This document shows positions 1 through 9,520 of a stretch of 53,676 nucleotides of DNA, one piece after another. Positions within the stretch are counted from its first letter, which is position 1, and every line of letters begins with the position of its first letter. A program made the translations under genes and the position numbers. The notes beneath the pieces were generated by a model. It was not told the DNA's origin. It saw nothing but the letters and a program-made list of their open reading frames with translations, and did not search any database. Origin of the DNA: Propionispira arboris (GTDB lineage Bacteria; Bacillota; Negativicutes; Selenomonadales; Selenomonadaceae); the NCBI RefSeq assembly GCF_900109225.1, contig NZ_FNZK01000026.1, forward strand, positions 1 to 53,676. The letters are read 5' to 3'.

Positions 1-219
1 CATAAATCCGAATAAGATTGTTTTCAACATGCTGGTCGGGTTATACCTGATACGTCCAGCAAAGTGAGCTGGAACATTTTTCAGGTATTTCTCCAAGTCG
101 ATTTCCTCCATAAATCGGTCAAAAACCAGCACGGGATCACAGATATTCAGATAATCTGAAATAAACAGTGGCAAAACTGCCTGTTTTGTTTTAAAATAAT
201 GTATGTTTGAATTTTTCAT
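1..219 (-). CDS. IS transposase, N-terminal fragment (IS1182/IS5-like)
   Basis: The reverse strand reads an open 73-codon frame from an ATG at 217-219 to the window edge. It begins MKNSNIHYFKTKQ and contains CDPVLVFDRFMEEIDLEKYL followed by a region rich in RIRYNPTSMLKTILFG. This is the usual opening of transposases with the InsH-type N-terminal (DUF772) domain, as in IS1182 and IS5 relatives. Only the start is present, so completeness and exact family cannot be judged. No good ribosome site precedes the start, which is common for transposases. Confidence 0.7.
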   Translation of the reverse strand, partial: MKNSNIHYFKTKQAVLPLFISDYLNICDPVLVFDRFMEEIDLEKYLKNVPAHFAGRIRYNPTSMLKTILFGFM

Positions 220-242
220 GTGCTATGTAAAATTTTAACACA

Positions 243-290
243 AAAAGAGGATCAGCGGCTCTTTCGAGCTAGTGATCCTCTTTTGTTTTT
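243..290 (-). terminator. Bidirectional intrinsic terminator
   Basis: The arms GAGGATCA and TGATCCTC enclose a G+C-richer loop, with A/T runs on both sides (AAAA before, TTTTGTTTTT after). Read on the minus strand it closes the xylonate-type operon ending at 367. A second small stem (GGGGC/GCCCC then TTTTTT, 293-320) sits between it and the stop codon. Confidence 0.7.
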
Positions 291-366
291 ATAGGGGCAT
301 TATTTCACAGCCCCTTTTTTGCTGTTTTTCGTTATCACTACAATGTGTTTTATTGCATCAGTTTTA

Positions 367-1263
367 TTATTGCTGTTTATGAGCTTCCGTAAGGATGTTT
401 TTAATGTTTTGATATTGCGTATTTGTTACTTGTACGGTGGGAGCTTTTGTATAGGTAGACATTTCAAGTCCTTTTGCTTTCACAGCGGCTTTGATTCCTG
501 TGATAAATAAATCAGTTATATCGTAGAGTTTCATAAGGGTCGATACTTTCTGAGCACATATTTGAGTTGTAATAAAATCTTTATTTTCATAAGCTGTATG
601 CAAGGTGGTGAATAATAACGGATCAACATTTGTTAATCCGCATAAAACTCCATCACCACCTGATATTCGGTTCACCAAATAGTATTCGTCGAATCCAGAC
701 AAAATTGAAAAATCAGGACGGTCGGGTTTTATTTTTTGAATTAATTTTCTGGTGTGGCTTATAGTATCAACCGTATCTTTAATGCCTACAATATTTGGAT
801 ATTTCATGGCTAATTTGTATACTAAATCGGGTGTTAAATCATTGCCTGTTCTGGCAGGAAAGTTGTATAACACAATAGGTATGTCGACTTTTTCGGCAAT
901 TGTACCAAAATAAATTTCAGCAGCCGTATCTGTCGGTCCAAAATAATACGGCGATACAGCAACGGCGGCATCTGCACCAGAAGTTTTAGCGTACTGGGTC
1001 AGCTCAATTACCTCTTCCATTATGGTTCCACCGACGCCAATCATAACGGATACTCGTTTATTCACTGCTTTTATGGCAAAATCAATCATTTGTTTTTTTT
1101 CGTTCAGGGAAAAAGCAAAAAATTCGCCGAGACTGCCGAAAAACAAAATTCCATTGATGCCATTTTTAATTAAGTTATTGATATGTTTTTCCATAGCTGG
1201 AAAATTGAATGTCCCATCCTCGTGCAAAATCGTAATACTTGGTGTATAAATACCTTTAAACAT
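367..1263 (-). CDS. yjhH: 2-dehydro-3-deoxy-D-pentonate aldolase, DapA/NanA family (YjhH-like)
   Basis: Cytoplasmic class I aldolase of the dihydrodipicolinate synthase family. In the pathway suggested by its neighbours it should split 2-keto-3-deoxy-D-pentonate into pyruvate and glycolaldehyde. The 298 residues fit one TIM barrel. Visible landmarks are GSLGE (43-47), the catalytic Tyr133 in YNFPARTG and the Schiff-base Lys162 in GIKD. It is the third gene of a minus-strand operon, 30 bp after the GntP permease. The gene set aldolase, GntP permease, dehydratase and IclR regulator mirrors E. coli yjhHFG-yjhI and yagEFG, where the aldolase/dehydratase pair handles D-xylonate. DapA-family members differ in substrate, so the assignment rests largely on context. 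Confidence 0.8.
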   Translation of the reverse strand: MFKGIYTPSITILHEDGTFNFPAMEKHINNLIKNGINGILFFGSLGEFFAFSLNEKKQMIDFAIKAVNKRVSVMIGVGGTIMEEVIELTQYAKTSGADAAVAVSPYYFGPTDTAAEIYFGTIAEKVDIPIVLYNFPARTGNDLTPDLVYKLAMKYPNIVGIKDTVDTISHTRKLIQKIKPDRPDFSILSGFDEYYLVNRISGGDGVLCGLTNVDPLLFTTLHTAYENKDFITTQICAQKVSTLMKLYDITDLFITGIKAAVKAKGLEMSTYTKAPTVQVTNTQYQNIKNILTEAHKQQ

Positions 1264-1293
1264 AGCTAGTCCTCCTTAAATTTTGTATGTGTA

Positions 1294-2640
1294 TTAAACA
1301 AATAAGCTCAATAGTAAAATAAATAGCAAACCAGATACGGATACAATTGTTGATAGCAACGTCCAGGTGGCGAATGTTTCTTTTAGACTTAGACCGAAAT
1401 ATTCTTTTACCATCCAAAATCCGGCATCGTTTACATGCGAAGCTATTGCACTGCCAGCACCCGTGGCTAGTGTTACTAATGCCAAGTTGACATGGGAAGC
1501 GGCTAGCATGGGAATAACTAAGCCGGCGGTAGAAAGAGCAGCTACTGTTGCTGAACCTAACGATACACGCAAAATTGCGGCAACAATCCAGGCAAGCAGA
1601 ATGGGTGACATGGAGCTTCCTTGAAATAATAGAGCGATATAATCACCAACGCCGCCCGCAATAAGAACTTGTTTGAAAGCCCCGCCACCACCGATAATTA
1701 AAAGCATCATTCCGATGGAAGCGATTGATGATGAACAAGCCGACATTACTTCTTTTATAGGAATATTCCTGCGAATTCCCATTGTGTAAAATGCAAGGAG
1801 TAAAGATATAAGCATAGCAGTGGAAGGGTTTCCGATAAGATTTACAACTTTAAAAAAGAAACTATCGGGCATTCCTGCTGTGTTTTTTATGATTGAAAGT
1901 ATCGTTGCGAGTAACATTAAAATGACAGGGAATGTTGCCGTTAACAAACTGATGCCAAAGGCAGGTGTTTCTTCTAACTTTAAAACTTTTTGTTCACCCA
2001 ATGACGAAATATTACCGTCTTTCGTAAAAGCATTTGGTACAATTTTTTTTGCGAATTTTGTAAATACTGGACCTGCTAAAATCACGGATGGTATGGCAAC
2101 AATAATACCATATAATAAAACAGTTCCAATATCTGCACCATATTCGCCGGCAATGACAGTCGGTCCTGGGTGCGGTGGCAGGAATGCATGCGTTGCTAAT
2201 AAAGCAGCAAGCATTGGAATACCTAAATATAATGGTGAAACTTTTAATTCTTTTTCAATCGAAAAAACGATAGGGATTAATAAAACTAAACCTACTTCAA
2301 AGAACATTGCGACACCAACAATAAATGAGGAAACTACAACAGCCCATTGAATTCGTTTTTCACCAAATTTATGAATTAAAGTCAGGGCAATTCGTTTTGC
2401 TCCGCCCGAGTCAGCAATTAATTTGCCTAACATAGCGCCTAGCCCAAATATTAAAGCAATATGACCGAGTGTTCCGCCAATCCCGGATTCAATTGTCAAA
2501 ACTGTTTTTTCCATTGGTACACCTAAGGCCAAAGAGGCAATAAAAGAGATAATCAAAAGAGAAACAAAGGTATTCATTTTAAAGACAGAGATTAATACGA
2601 TTAAGAGTACTACACCCAGTGCTACAATAAATAATGGCAT
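1294..2640 (-). CDS. yjhF: GntP-family sugar-acid permease (YjhF-like)
   Basis: Inner-membrane proton symporter of the gluconate permease family, 448 residues, about the usual size. Nearly the whole chain is hydrophobic, with some 12 predicted spans. Family landmarks include the LATHAFLPPHPGP segment near residue 150-165 and ASHVNDAGFW near the C-terminus. It lies between the dehydratase (26 bp upstream) and the aldolase (30 bp downstream). By analogy with E. coli yjhF it should import the aldonic acid used by them, probably D-xylonate. The substrate is inferred from context; gluconate or another C5/C6 aldonate cannot be excluded. Confidence 0.85.
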   Translation of the reverse strand: MPLFIVALGVVLLIVLISVFKMNTFVSLLIISFIASLALGVPMEKTVLTIESGIGGTLGHIALIFGLGAMLGKLIADSGGAKRIALTLIHKFGEKRIQWAVVVSSFIVGVAMFFEVGLVLLIPIVFSIEKELKVSPLYLGIPMLAALLATHAFLPPHPGPTVIAGEYGADIGTVLLYGIIVAIPSVILAGPVFTKFAKKIVPNAFTKDGNISSLGEQKVLKLEETPAFGISLLTATFPVILMLLATILSIIKNTAGMPDSFFFKVVNLIGNPSTAMLISLLLAFYTMGIRRNIPIKEVMSACSSSIASIGMMLLIIGGGGAFKQVLIAGGVGDYIALLFQGSSMSPILLAWIVAAILRVSLGSATVAALSTAGLVIPMLAASHVNLALVTLATGAGSAIASHVNDAGFWMVKEYFGLSLKETFATWTLLSTIVSVSGLLFILLLSLFV

Positions 2641-2666
2641 AATAATCCTCCTGTTATGGCATATTT

Positions 2667-4643
2667 TTATTTTTTATCAGCTAATGCTTTTGATCCGGCC
2701 GCAAGGACTTCAATGATTTTATCTACATCATAAATACTACCCCGCCAGGTACCGCCACTTACCGATTGAAGAGCTGCCCATAATCTTGTGTCATCGGGAA
2801 GATCAGGGTCGGGTTGCAGCCCGGCGTGGATTTTACGTGCGGCTAAAACATCGGCTGCAGCTTCATAAGAAAGAGGATTATTCTCCGTTCCGATAAAATT
2901 AATGGAACCTTCAAGCCGTTGGGTATCAATGATAATTTCAATAATGTCGTTATTTTGTAATTTTCCAATTGGACCACCGACCAATGCTTCCGGACCGACA
3001 TGACCAAAACAGGCTCCTGTTGAAACACCAGAAAAACGTGCATCGGTAATGAGGGAAACATGTTTGCCAAAAGATAATTTTTTTAGTGCAGAGGTTAATT
3101 GATACGTTTCTTCCATTCCGGTTCCCATCGGACCTACACCACTGACAATCATAATATCTCCTGCTTGAATTTGTCCCCCGGTTTTAATCGCTTGAATTGC
3201 ATTCTTTTCAGATGTGAAAACTTTGGCTTTGCCTGTATGCCGGAATACCCCGTCCGTATCAATAACGGATGGATCAATCGCGGTTGATTTTACGACAGAA
3301 CCTTCGGGCGCAATATTGCCTATGGGGAATGTAACAGTTGAGGTTAGCCCTCTTACTTTTGCTTGGCTGGGACTCATAATAACTTCATCAGCAGCAATAT
3401 GATCAATGTCAAACAGGCGCTTTTTGCACTGGGCGCGTCTTGTGGATTTTTCCCACCAATCAAGATTTACGCCAAGGGTTTCGCCCGTAACCGTCAGAAC
3501 ATCCTCATGCAAAAGACCGAGCTTTCTTAAATGAAGCATAACTTCTGGAACACCTCCGGCTAAAAATACGGAGACTGTAGGATGATTAACTGGACCAATT
3601 GGCATAACACTCACTAAACGAGGGACTTTTTTATTAATTTTTGCCCAATCAGTGACGGTTGGAATTTTGCAGTTTGCCGCATGGGCAATGGCCGGAAGAT
3701 GAAGCAGCAAATTTGTTGATCCGCCAAAAGCTGCATGAATCACCATAGCATTTTCGATTGCTTTATCGGTGAGAATGTCTTTTGTTGTTATTTTCTGGTG
3801 TGCCATTTCTAAAGAAGCTCGGGCCGATTGTTTGGCGAGTTCTTCCCATATTGGCTGACCAGAAGGTGCTAATGCAGAGTGGGTTAATGCCAGTCCTAAG
3901 GCTTCGGCAATGACTTGAGAGGTTCCGGCTGTCCCCAAAAATTGACAGCCTCCACCGGCAGAAGCACAAGCTTTACAGCCTAGACGGGATGCATCTTCCA
4001 GAGATATTTCATTATTTGAAAATCTGGCGCCAATTGTTTGGATGGTGCCGGCATCTTCGCCTTCATTTGGCTGTAAAGTGGAACCGCCAGGCACAATAAT
4101 TGTTGGTAGATCATGCATAGCTGCCAGTGCCATCATCATAGCGGGCAGACCTTTGTCGCATGCTGCTACCCCAATTACGGCTTGCCGTGTTGGCAAGGAC
4201 CGAATTAAACGGCGAAATACAATTGCCGCATCATTGCGATAAGGCAGGGAATCAAACATTCCAGTTGTACCTTGGCTGCGACCGTCACATGGATCTGTCA
4301 CATAGGCAGCATGAGGTACACCACCGGACTTTTTTATTTCTGCGGCCGCCGCGCGCATTTGCAAACCTAATTCAAAGTGACCAGTATGTAAACCTACCGC
4401 AATAGGTGTACCATCATTGTCGCGAATTCCACCTTGTGTGCTCAGCAGTAGAATATCGTCACCGAGAAGCTTATCTGGATTCCAGCCCATTCCTGCATTT
4501 AAAGTCATACCAAATATATTCCCACTTGGTGAATTTTTTAATAATGATGGGGTTAATGGTAGTGAACCACGTGGACCGTTTGCATGAGTCGGAATATCAT
4601 ATAAAGTTGCAGATTCTTCTCCGTAAATTGTTTTCATTGACAT
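2667..4643 (-). CDS. yjhG: D-xylonate dehydratase, IlvD/EDD family (YjhG-like)
   Basis: Iron-sulfur dehydratase that removes water from D-xylonate to give 2-keto-3-deoxy-D-xylonate. The 658 residues match the long YjhG/YagF subgroup rather than IlvD (about 560) or Edd (about 600). Its N-terminal pattern ([22 protein letters not shown]) closely resembles E. coli YjhG as I recall it. Probable cluster ligands are Cys119 (DPCDGR), Cys162 (ACDKGLP) and Cys233 ([12 protein letters not shown]). The start has GGAGG seven bases upstream. It is the first gene of the operon, directly behind a promoter with a palindromic operator, so expression should be induced by the sugar acid or its breakdown product through the divergent IclR protein. 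Confidence 0.9.
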   Translation of the reverse strand: MSMKTIYGEESATLYDIPTHANGPRGSLPLTPSLLKNSPSGNIFGMTLNAGMGWNPDKLLGDDILLLSTQGGIRDNDGTPIAVGLHTGHFELGLQMRAAAAEIKKSGGVPHAAYVTDPCDGRSQGTTGMFDSLPYRNDAAIVFRRLIRSLPTRQAVIGVAACDKGLPAMMMALAAMHDLPTIIVPGGSTLQPNEGEDAGTIQTIGARFSNNEISLEDASRLGCKACASAGGGCQFLGTAGTSQVIAEALGLALTHSALAPSGQPIWEELAKQSARASLEMAHQKITTKDILTDKAIENAMVIHAAFGGSTNLLLHLPAIAHAANCKIPTVTDWAKINKKVPRLVSVMPIGPVNHPTVSVFLAGGVPEVMLHLRKLGLLHEDVLTVTGETLGVNLDWWEKSTRRAQCKKRLFDIDHIAADEVIMSPSQAKVRGLTSTVTFPIGNIAPEGSVVKSTAIDPSVIDTDGVFRHTGKAKVFTSEKNAIQAIKTGGQIQAGDIMIVSGVGPMGTGMEETYQLTSALKKLSFGKHVSLITDARFSGVSTGACFGHVGPEALVGGPIGKLQNNDIIEIIIDTQRLEGSINFIGTENNPLSYEAAADVLAARKIHAGLQPDPDLPDDTRLWAALQSVSGGTWRGSIYDVDKIIEVLAAGSKALADKK

Positions 4644-4693
4644 AATAATTCCTCCAATTCAATCGTTATTTGAAAATATGAATACTCATATTA

Positions 4694-4726
4694 TTCGTAT
4701 ATACAAATCTTATTTGTTTATACGAA
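4694..4726. promoter_or_regulatory. Palindromic operator, probably for the IclR regulator
   Basis: TTCGTATATACAAAT (4694-4708), spacer CTT, ATTTGTTTATACGAA (4712-4726): 14 of 15 positions pair. A weaker second palindrome, ATATGAATA (4676-4684) with TATTCGTAT (4692-4700), overlaps it. The site lies immediately downstream of the dehydratase promoter, a position that would block transcription. Binding by the divergent IclR protein is inferred. Confidence 0.7.
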
Positions 4727-4737
4727 ATATTAATTAA

Positions 4738-4765
4738 ATATTACTATATTCTAGCGAAATGTCAA
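4738..4765 (-). promoter_or_regulatory. Sigma-70 type promoter of the xylonate operon
   Basis: On the minus strand TTGACA (4765-4760), 16 bp spacer, TAATAT (4743-4738). A perfect -35 and a good -10, about 95 bp upstream of the dehydratase start. Confidence 0.65.
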
Positions 4766-4951
4766 GAGAATTCTGATTAATTCATAAATTCTGATTAACA
4801 ATTTAGTTTTGAACAAAAATATATAGAGAAGTGTTTTTCTGTGTTACAATAAAATTAATTGCGATTTAGTTTATATAAGAAATATATCGATAAATGTATC
4901 TATTGCTTAGCCTTATTTTTAAGGTATACAAGTAAATAAATGGAGGTCCAT

Positions 4952-5740
4952 ATGGCACATAAACCTACGGAGAGAGTATTAGATATTTTAAAGTTTTTAT
5001 CAGTTACACCAAAAGGGTTAACATTGACGGAACTTTCGGAAGCAAGTGCTGTGCCGAAAAGTACACTATACCCTATTATGCAAACGATGTTAATTCGTAA
5101 GTTTGTTTCGCTTGAAAAAAGTTCGCTAAAATATAAAATTGGTATTGCGGCTTTTTCGGTAGGGCTGTCTTATTCAAAAAATAAATATATATTAGATTTT
5201 ATAAAAAAAATCATGGTGAATATTGTTTCTCAAATCAATGAAACTTGCCAAATGGGTATATTAGATGAAAATAATGTAGTCTATATATTACGTGAAGACC
5301 CAGTAAAAGAAAGTGGATTTCGGTTGGTTTCACATATTGGAACGCGAATACCGGCTTATTGTACTGCACTTGGAAAGGCTTTATTGAGCGAATATGAAAT
5401 TGAAAAAATAAAAGAGCTTTATCCAGATGGATTAAAAGCCGTTACGAAAAAGACAGTAACCGATTTTGTTGTGTTAGAAGATCAACTAAAAACCATTCGT
5501 AAAACGCATATAGCAAAAGAGTTTGAAGAAGTGACGGAATTTTTATGCTGCTTTGCCGTTCCTTTGATTTCAAGCGGAAAAACGTTTGCGGCGATTAGCA
5601 TAAGTATTCCGAGCTTTAGAGCGAATGAAGAAAAAATAAATTTGGCGACTACATTATTATTACAAGCAAAAGAACAAATTGAGGCAACGAGTTTAAATAT
5701 TGATGCGGACTCTGTTAATAACTTTAGGCTAAATGATTAG
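4952..5740 (+). CDS. yjhI: IclR-family transcriptional regulator (YjhI-like)
   Basis: DNA-binding regulator with an N-terminal winged helix-turn-helix (about residues 5-65; TLTELSEASAVPKSTLYPIM) and a C-terminal ligand-binding domain (about 80-250; GTRIPAYCTALGKALLS is the family signature). I chose the ATG at 4952 because GGAGG (4942-4946) lies five bases before it; an upstream ATG at 4940 overlaps that ribosome site. The resulting 262 residues equal the length I recall for E. coli YjhI. It is divergent from the xylonate operon and probably senses a pathway intermediate and controls the shared 300 bp region. Confidence 0.85.
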   Translation: MAHKPTERVLDILKFLSVTPKGLTLTELSEASAVPKSTLYPIMQTMLIRKFVSLEKSSLKYKIGIAAFSVGLSYSKNKYILDFIKKIMVNIVSQINETCQMGILDENNVVYILREDPVKESGFRLVSHIGTRIPAYCTALGKALLSEYEIEKIKELYPDGLKAVTKKTVTDFVVLEDQLKTIRKTHIAKEFEEVTEFLCCFAVPLISSGKTFAAISISIPSFRANEEKINLATTLLLQAKEQIEATSLNIDADSVNNFRLND

Positions 5741-5858
5741 GTGGCATTATAGTATTATTATTGATATAGGTTTATGCTGCTAACTAATTATTAAGATTTG
5801 GTGATGTTTTTATCGTTAATGCAGTAATTGGGGTTAAAAAGTAACCTGAACGCTTTCT

Positions 5859-5917
5859 ATACCAATCAAAAAAGCTTTGCAAAATTTTGCAAAGCTTTTT
5901 TGATTGGTATTTTTTTA
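5859..5917. terminator. Long bidirectional terminator
   Basis: The perfect stem ATACCAATCAAAAAAGCTTT... folds onto its complement ending in GATTGGTAT (5859-5910) and is followed by a T run. It separates the convergent IclR and LevR-type genes and can serve both. Confidence 0.85.
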
Positions 5918-5957
5918 GCAGCGGGCTATTTTATATTTTGGTCAGGTGAACAATTAA

Positions 5958-8747
5958 TTATGCATGAACTTCTATTAATTTTATAATATAACAGACTTCA
6001 TCATCATTAATTTGTATATCATAGCTTTTTTCCAGCGAAGTTATAGCAGTACGTATGGTTGAAAAAATGACAAGATGGTCTTGCTTGAACTGACGAATAT
6101 TTTCAAAATAAATGGCATCTCTGTGAATACAACGATCGAGCATACAACCAAGATGAACAGTGAAATCCAACAGTTGTTCATCATTTTTTGAGGAATACTG
6201 TATGTCATTGATGAAGGTCTTTATGTGTTTGATTGCAACTTTGGGGTTGATATACTTTACATATTTTTCTAACAGCAAGCACGCTTTATCATAGATATCG
6301 TTGCTTTTTAATATGGTTAAATTTTCTTGCGGTGATGCTGGTAAACTTGTATTTAGTAAGGCCCAAAACTTTTTCCGACCAGATTCTTCCATAAGTTGAC
6401 CGATTGGGAAATAAGGAATATCAAGTTCTGGATCGATATTGCCAATAGCAGCAATGAAATTATGTGTTGCTTGTAGTTTGGAATATTCTTTTTTGACATC
6501 AAGATAATTTGTGACGATGATATCAAAAATTTGACGATACTTTTTTTGCAGGGTAGTTTCCAGAATATCTTTTACCATTTTACTGGCTCCTTCACCGGTT
6601 ATGCAAACCGAAAGGATAGCAAGTCTCCGATTGGCGGTAACAGGCAGAAACTTATTGCTTAGAATAGAGTTGTAAATGGTATCTAATTCATCTGTTTTGT
6701 ATAATACTTTGCGTAATAATTCAAGCGCTAAGGGGGTGGAAATTGATTCTATCACGCTGACTTGTATCCCCGTTTCTTCTGTAAGACGTTTGCCAAAATC
6801 AACAAGTGATCCCATATCAACCAACAGAAGCAGGCCTCTGCCACGATGGACAGAAATGGCAACACTGCGAAATTTTTTGTAGGTTTCGTCAATAGCAGTT
6901 GACAACGGCATATCGATAGCTTTTAACCAAGCTGTATTCAATAATGTATTGGCAACGGCAGCAATACTTGAGGCAGTTGAGTTACCGTGACAGATGATAA
7001 CAATGCCAATATAGTTATTGATTACTGCGTCAAGTTTGTTTTGGGATAAGAGTAAGGCTAAAAAGCCTTGTTCAGAAAGTGGAATCGAAGTATGAAAAAT
7101 TTTTTCGAGCTTTTTTATGATGGCTTGAGATACCTGAAATTCCTTGAGATGTTCGACTTGGATTTTGGATAATTGTGGTGTTGGCATAATTGGGTTGGTA
7201 TTCAATCGCTTTAATAAGGCATGAATGTGAAAACAAAGGCCGAAGATAAATTTATCTTTAAACTTTGTCGCTAGCTGATGTTCAGCAAATTCGACAAGTT
7301 TGACGGTAGTATCAACAATTTCTTTCGGAATAACTTTATAGAGAGTCTGTATGTTGGATTGAGTAGTGTGGATGTTTTTTAAAATGCAGCTAAAATATTC
7401 GTCGACATCTTTTTTTAATACTTCGTGAATCGTATCATTATTAAGTCCTTGGCGACGTAAATCTGTTAGTTTAGTTGACATCTGATCATAAATATCATTG
7501 TTAAGCAGCTCAAAAGGATAATCATTTTTTTCTTTGTCAGGAGAAATCACGATGTTTTCCGAGAACATGCTAAGATAATGTTTTGTTTCGCTGTCTAATT
7601 TTTCTAAATGGAACATACCTTCTTTGATATCCTTGTTTAGTAAAGAAAAATCGATATAGATTGTTTGGTTATCCTGTAGATATTGCAGAAAAGCATTCGC
7701 GCAAAGCAACTTAATTTCGGAGCGCAACTGTCCGATATTGCCAGTCTTGAAAGTGTAAATAGCGAGAGCTTTCAAAACTTCCGGTGCTAGAGTTATCGAG
7801 CGGTTTAAGTTTATGGATTCATACTTAAAAAAATGATCAACAATTTCAATGCGTTCAAAGATCGGTTTCTGATTAAATGTCGGAAGATTTATTGTAACGG
7901 GGATGCGACGTTTGAACGTTGTTAGCAAGCTGTCATTTGGATTTTCGGTTGTAGCGGCAATAATTAAAAGATTCGCTTTGCGCCTGGAAGAACTTTCTCC
8001 CAAACGATTGTATTCACCCTTATCCATTAGATAAAATAACATTTCTTGACCATCCGGCGGTAAGCGATGAATTTCGTCGAGAAAGAGGATGCCGCCATTT
8101 GCCTTTTCCACTAGGCCGACCTTATCTTGACTGGCTCCTGTAAAAGCGTTTTTGGTATGGCCAAATAGTTGGGAGAGCAACAGTTGTGGATTATTAAAAT
8201 AGTCAGCACAGTTGAACGTGACAAACGGGAATTCGTCGGATTTTTTTTTATGCACATGTAGACCATAGGCATGCATGGCGGCAGCAAAAGTTGTTTTACC
8301 AACACCACTAGCTCCAAGAAGTAACGTATGTAAACCATCTGGTGGATAAACGATGGCAGCCTTTGCTTGGCTGATTTGATTGGCTAAGCTTCCATTGCTG
8401 CCTAAAAGATGACTGAAAGGGTCATCTTTGGAAGAGCTTGCTTGCAAGATAGCAGTGAGTTCATTTAATGTATAGGTTTCTTTGCTTTCAGAGGAATGAT
8501 CTTGAAAAAACTTTTGAAAATTTTTCTTGGCGATGAATGTAACGGGGCGGCTGTTGATTTTGATGAGCTGTCCTTTTTTGTGCAGCTGGTTCAATATAGT
8601 GCTGGCATTGTTACGGACGATACCGAGTGCTTGCTGAATATCTTCGGCTTGAATTCCCAGTGGCTTGCGATCTTGTAAAGATTGAAACAGTGTTGTATAA
8701 GAACAATTTTTTTCGATAAAATCGAGAACTAAGTCAGAACTTTTCAT
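5958..8747 (-). CDS. levR: Sigma-54-dependent PTS regulator, LevR family
   Basis: Transcription activator for the divergent PTS operon. The 929 residues match LevR (about 935). Order of domains: N-terminal winged helix (1-75), AAA+ sigma-54 activation module (about 95-340) with Walker A GASGVGKT (145-152), the sigma-54 contact loop as NAFTGA (200-205, canonical GAFTGA) and Walker B LFLDE (221-225), a first PRD domain, a mannose-type IIA-like domain (about 575-700; VIICHGNSTASS carries the phosphorylatable His), a IIB-like segment, and a C-terminal PRD with conserved His residues near 865-880. Phosphorylation by HPr and by its cognate PTS should tune activity, so the operon is on when substrate drains phosphate from the IIB protein. 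The start has AAGGAG upstream. A sigma-54 promoter in the shared intergenic region supports the role. Confidence 0.92.
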   Translation of the reverse strand: MKSSDLVLDFIEKNCSYTTLFQSLQDRKPLGIQAEDIQQALGIVRNNASTILNQLHKKGQLIKINSRPVTFIAKKNFQKFFQDHSSESKETYTLNELTAILQASSSKDDPFSHLLGSNGSLANQISQAKAAIVYPPDGLHTLLLGASGVGKTTFAAAMHAYGLHVHKKKSDEFPFVTFNCADYFNNPQLLLSQLFGHTKNAFTGASQDKVGLVEKANGGILFLDEIHRLPPDGQEMLFYLMDKGEYNRLGESSSRRKANLLIIAATTENPNDSLLTTFKRRIPVTINLPTFNQKPIFERIEIVDHFFKYESINLNRSITLAPEVLKALAIYTFKTGNIGQLRSEIKLLCANAFLQYLQDNQTIYIDFSLLNKDIKEGMFHLEKLDSETKHYLSMFSENIVISPDKEKNDYPFELLNNDIYDQMSTKLTDLRRQGLNNDTIHEVLKKDVDEYFSCILKNIHTTQSNIQTLYKVIPKEIVDTTVKLVEFAEHQLATKFKDKFIFGLCFHIHALLKRLNTNPIMPTPQLSKIQVEHLKEFQVSQAIIKKLEKIFHTSIPLSEQGFLALLLSQNKLDAVINNYIGIVIICHGNSTASSIAAVANTLLNTAWLKAIDMPLSTAIDETYKKFRSVAISVHRGRGLLLLVDMGSLVDFGKRLTEETGIQVSVIESISTPLALELLRKVLYKTDELDTIYNSILSNKFLPVTANRRLAILSVCITGEGASKMVKDILETTLQKKYRQIFDIIVTNYLDVKKEYSKLQATHNFIAAIGNIDPELDIPYFPIGQLMEESGRKKFWALLNTSLPASPQENLTILKSNDIYDKACLLLEKYVKYINPKVAIKHIKTFINDIQYSSKNDEQLLDFTVHLGCMLDRCIHRDAIYFENIRQFKQDHLVIFSTIRTAITSLEKSYDIQINDDEVCYIIKLIEVHA

Positions 8748-8831
8748 AAAACAGGCTCCTTATAATAAAATCTTGTAGCGTTTCTTCTAATTTAATATAG
8801 AATACAGAAGATTTCAAATTTTATTTCAGAT

Positions 8832-8960
8832 TAGTGCATAATCTCTACAGAAATTGCTGAAAACTATTTTATAAAAGTTATGCAATTTTGAAATAAAATA
8901 ATTTAGTGCATAAAAACAGAAAATTCTAATAAATTATATGAGATAAAAGTGTATGCACTA
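8832..8960. promoter_or_regulatory. Putative upstream activator sites of the LevR-type protein
   Basis: Four copies of one half-site: TAGTGCATA at 8832-8840 and 8904-8912, its inverse TATGCACTA at 8952-8960, and a weaker inverse TATGCAATT at 8879-8887. They form two inverted pairs with centre distances of about 47-48 bp, just upstream of the -24/-12 promoter. Confidence 0.6.
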
Positions 8961-8962
8961 GA

Positions 8963-8980
8963 TTGGCATGGAATTTGCAA
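8963..8980 (+). promoter_or_regulatory. Sigma-54 (-24/-12) promoter
   Basis: TTGGCATGGAATTTGCAA has the invariant GG (8965-8966) and GC (8977-8978) exactly 10 bases apart. It matches the consensus YTGGCACGNNNNTTGCW at nearly every position. It lies about 60 bp upstream of the first PTS gene and opposite the LevR-type activator. Confidence 0.88.
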
Positions 8981-9038
8981 TTATATTAAGTGTTACAGGA
9001 GGTTTATTTAAAAGTTTTATAAAAAAAGGAGGTTTTAG

Positions 9039-9500
9039 ATGATGGCATCACTTTTACATGAAGAGCTTGTTTTGCTGAATTATCAAGCAGACAATGCAGA
9101 AACACTACTTAAAGAATTAGCTACAATTTTACAGCAGCAGGGATATGTTAAGGATAGCTATATACAAGCTATTCTTGCCAGGGAAAAAGAATTCCCTACT
9201 GGGTTGAATACGCCTGGGGTAAAATTGGCGATGCCGCATGCAGCACCAAAGCATGTTTATAAAGAGGCAATATTGGTGGCTAAACTGGCTCAGCCGGTTA
9301 TGTTTAAAGAAATGGGGAATAGTGGAAAAGATGTGGAGGCAAGTCTTATTTTTATGTTAGCAGTACAAGACCCCAAAAATCATTTGGATGCGCTAAGTAA
9401 ACTTATGTCTATTTTTTCGCAAAAAGAAAAATTACTGGAGGTGTATAATACTGTCGATAAAAAACGATTAATAGAAAAATTAAATGCAGTTTTAAATTGA
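9039..9500 (+). CDS. gatA: PTS IIA component, galactitol/fructose type
   Basis: Cytoplasmic phosphocarrier of the PTS, taking phosphate from HPr and passing it to the IIB protein encoded next. The 153 residues form one IIA(Fru/Ntr/Gat) domain; the phosphorylated His is His67 in AMPHAAPKH. The start follows a strong AAAGGAGG; either of two adjacent ATG codons could be used. It is the first gene of the sigma-54-controlled operon. The partners are clearly galactitol-type, hence the symbol, but the transported sugar or polyol is not known from sequence. Confidence 0.88.
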   Translation: MMASLLHEELVLLNYQADNAETLLKELATILQQQGYVKDSYIQAILAREKEFPTGLNTPGVKLAMPHAAPKHVYKEAILVAKLAQPVMFKEMGNSGKDVEASLIFMLAVQDPKNHLDALSKLMSIFSQKEKLLEVYNTVDKKRLIEKLNAVLN

Positions 9501-9520
9501 TGAAAAGGAGTGTACGTAAA

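Noticed and set aside
1367-2350. Open frames antisense to the GntP permease gene
   Set aside because: They mirror the codon pattern of the strongly supported permease and have no ribosome sites.
8832-8960. CRISPR-like short repeat array
   Set aside because: The repeats are 9 bp half-sites in mixed orientation, fitting activator sites, not CRISPR repeats of about 30 bp.
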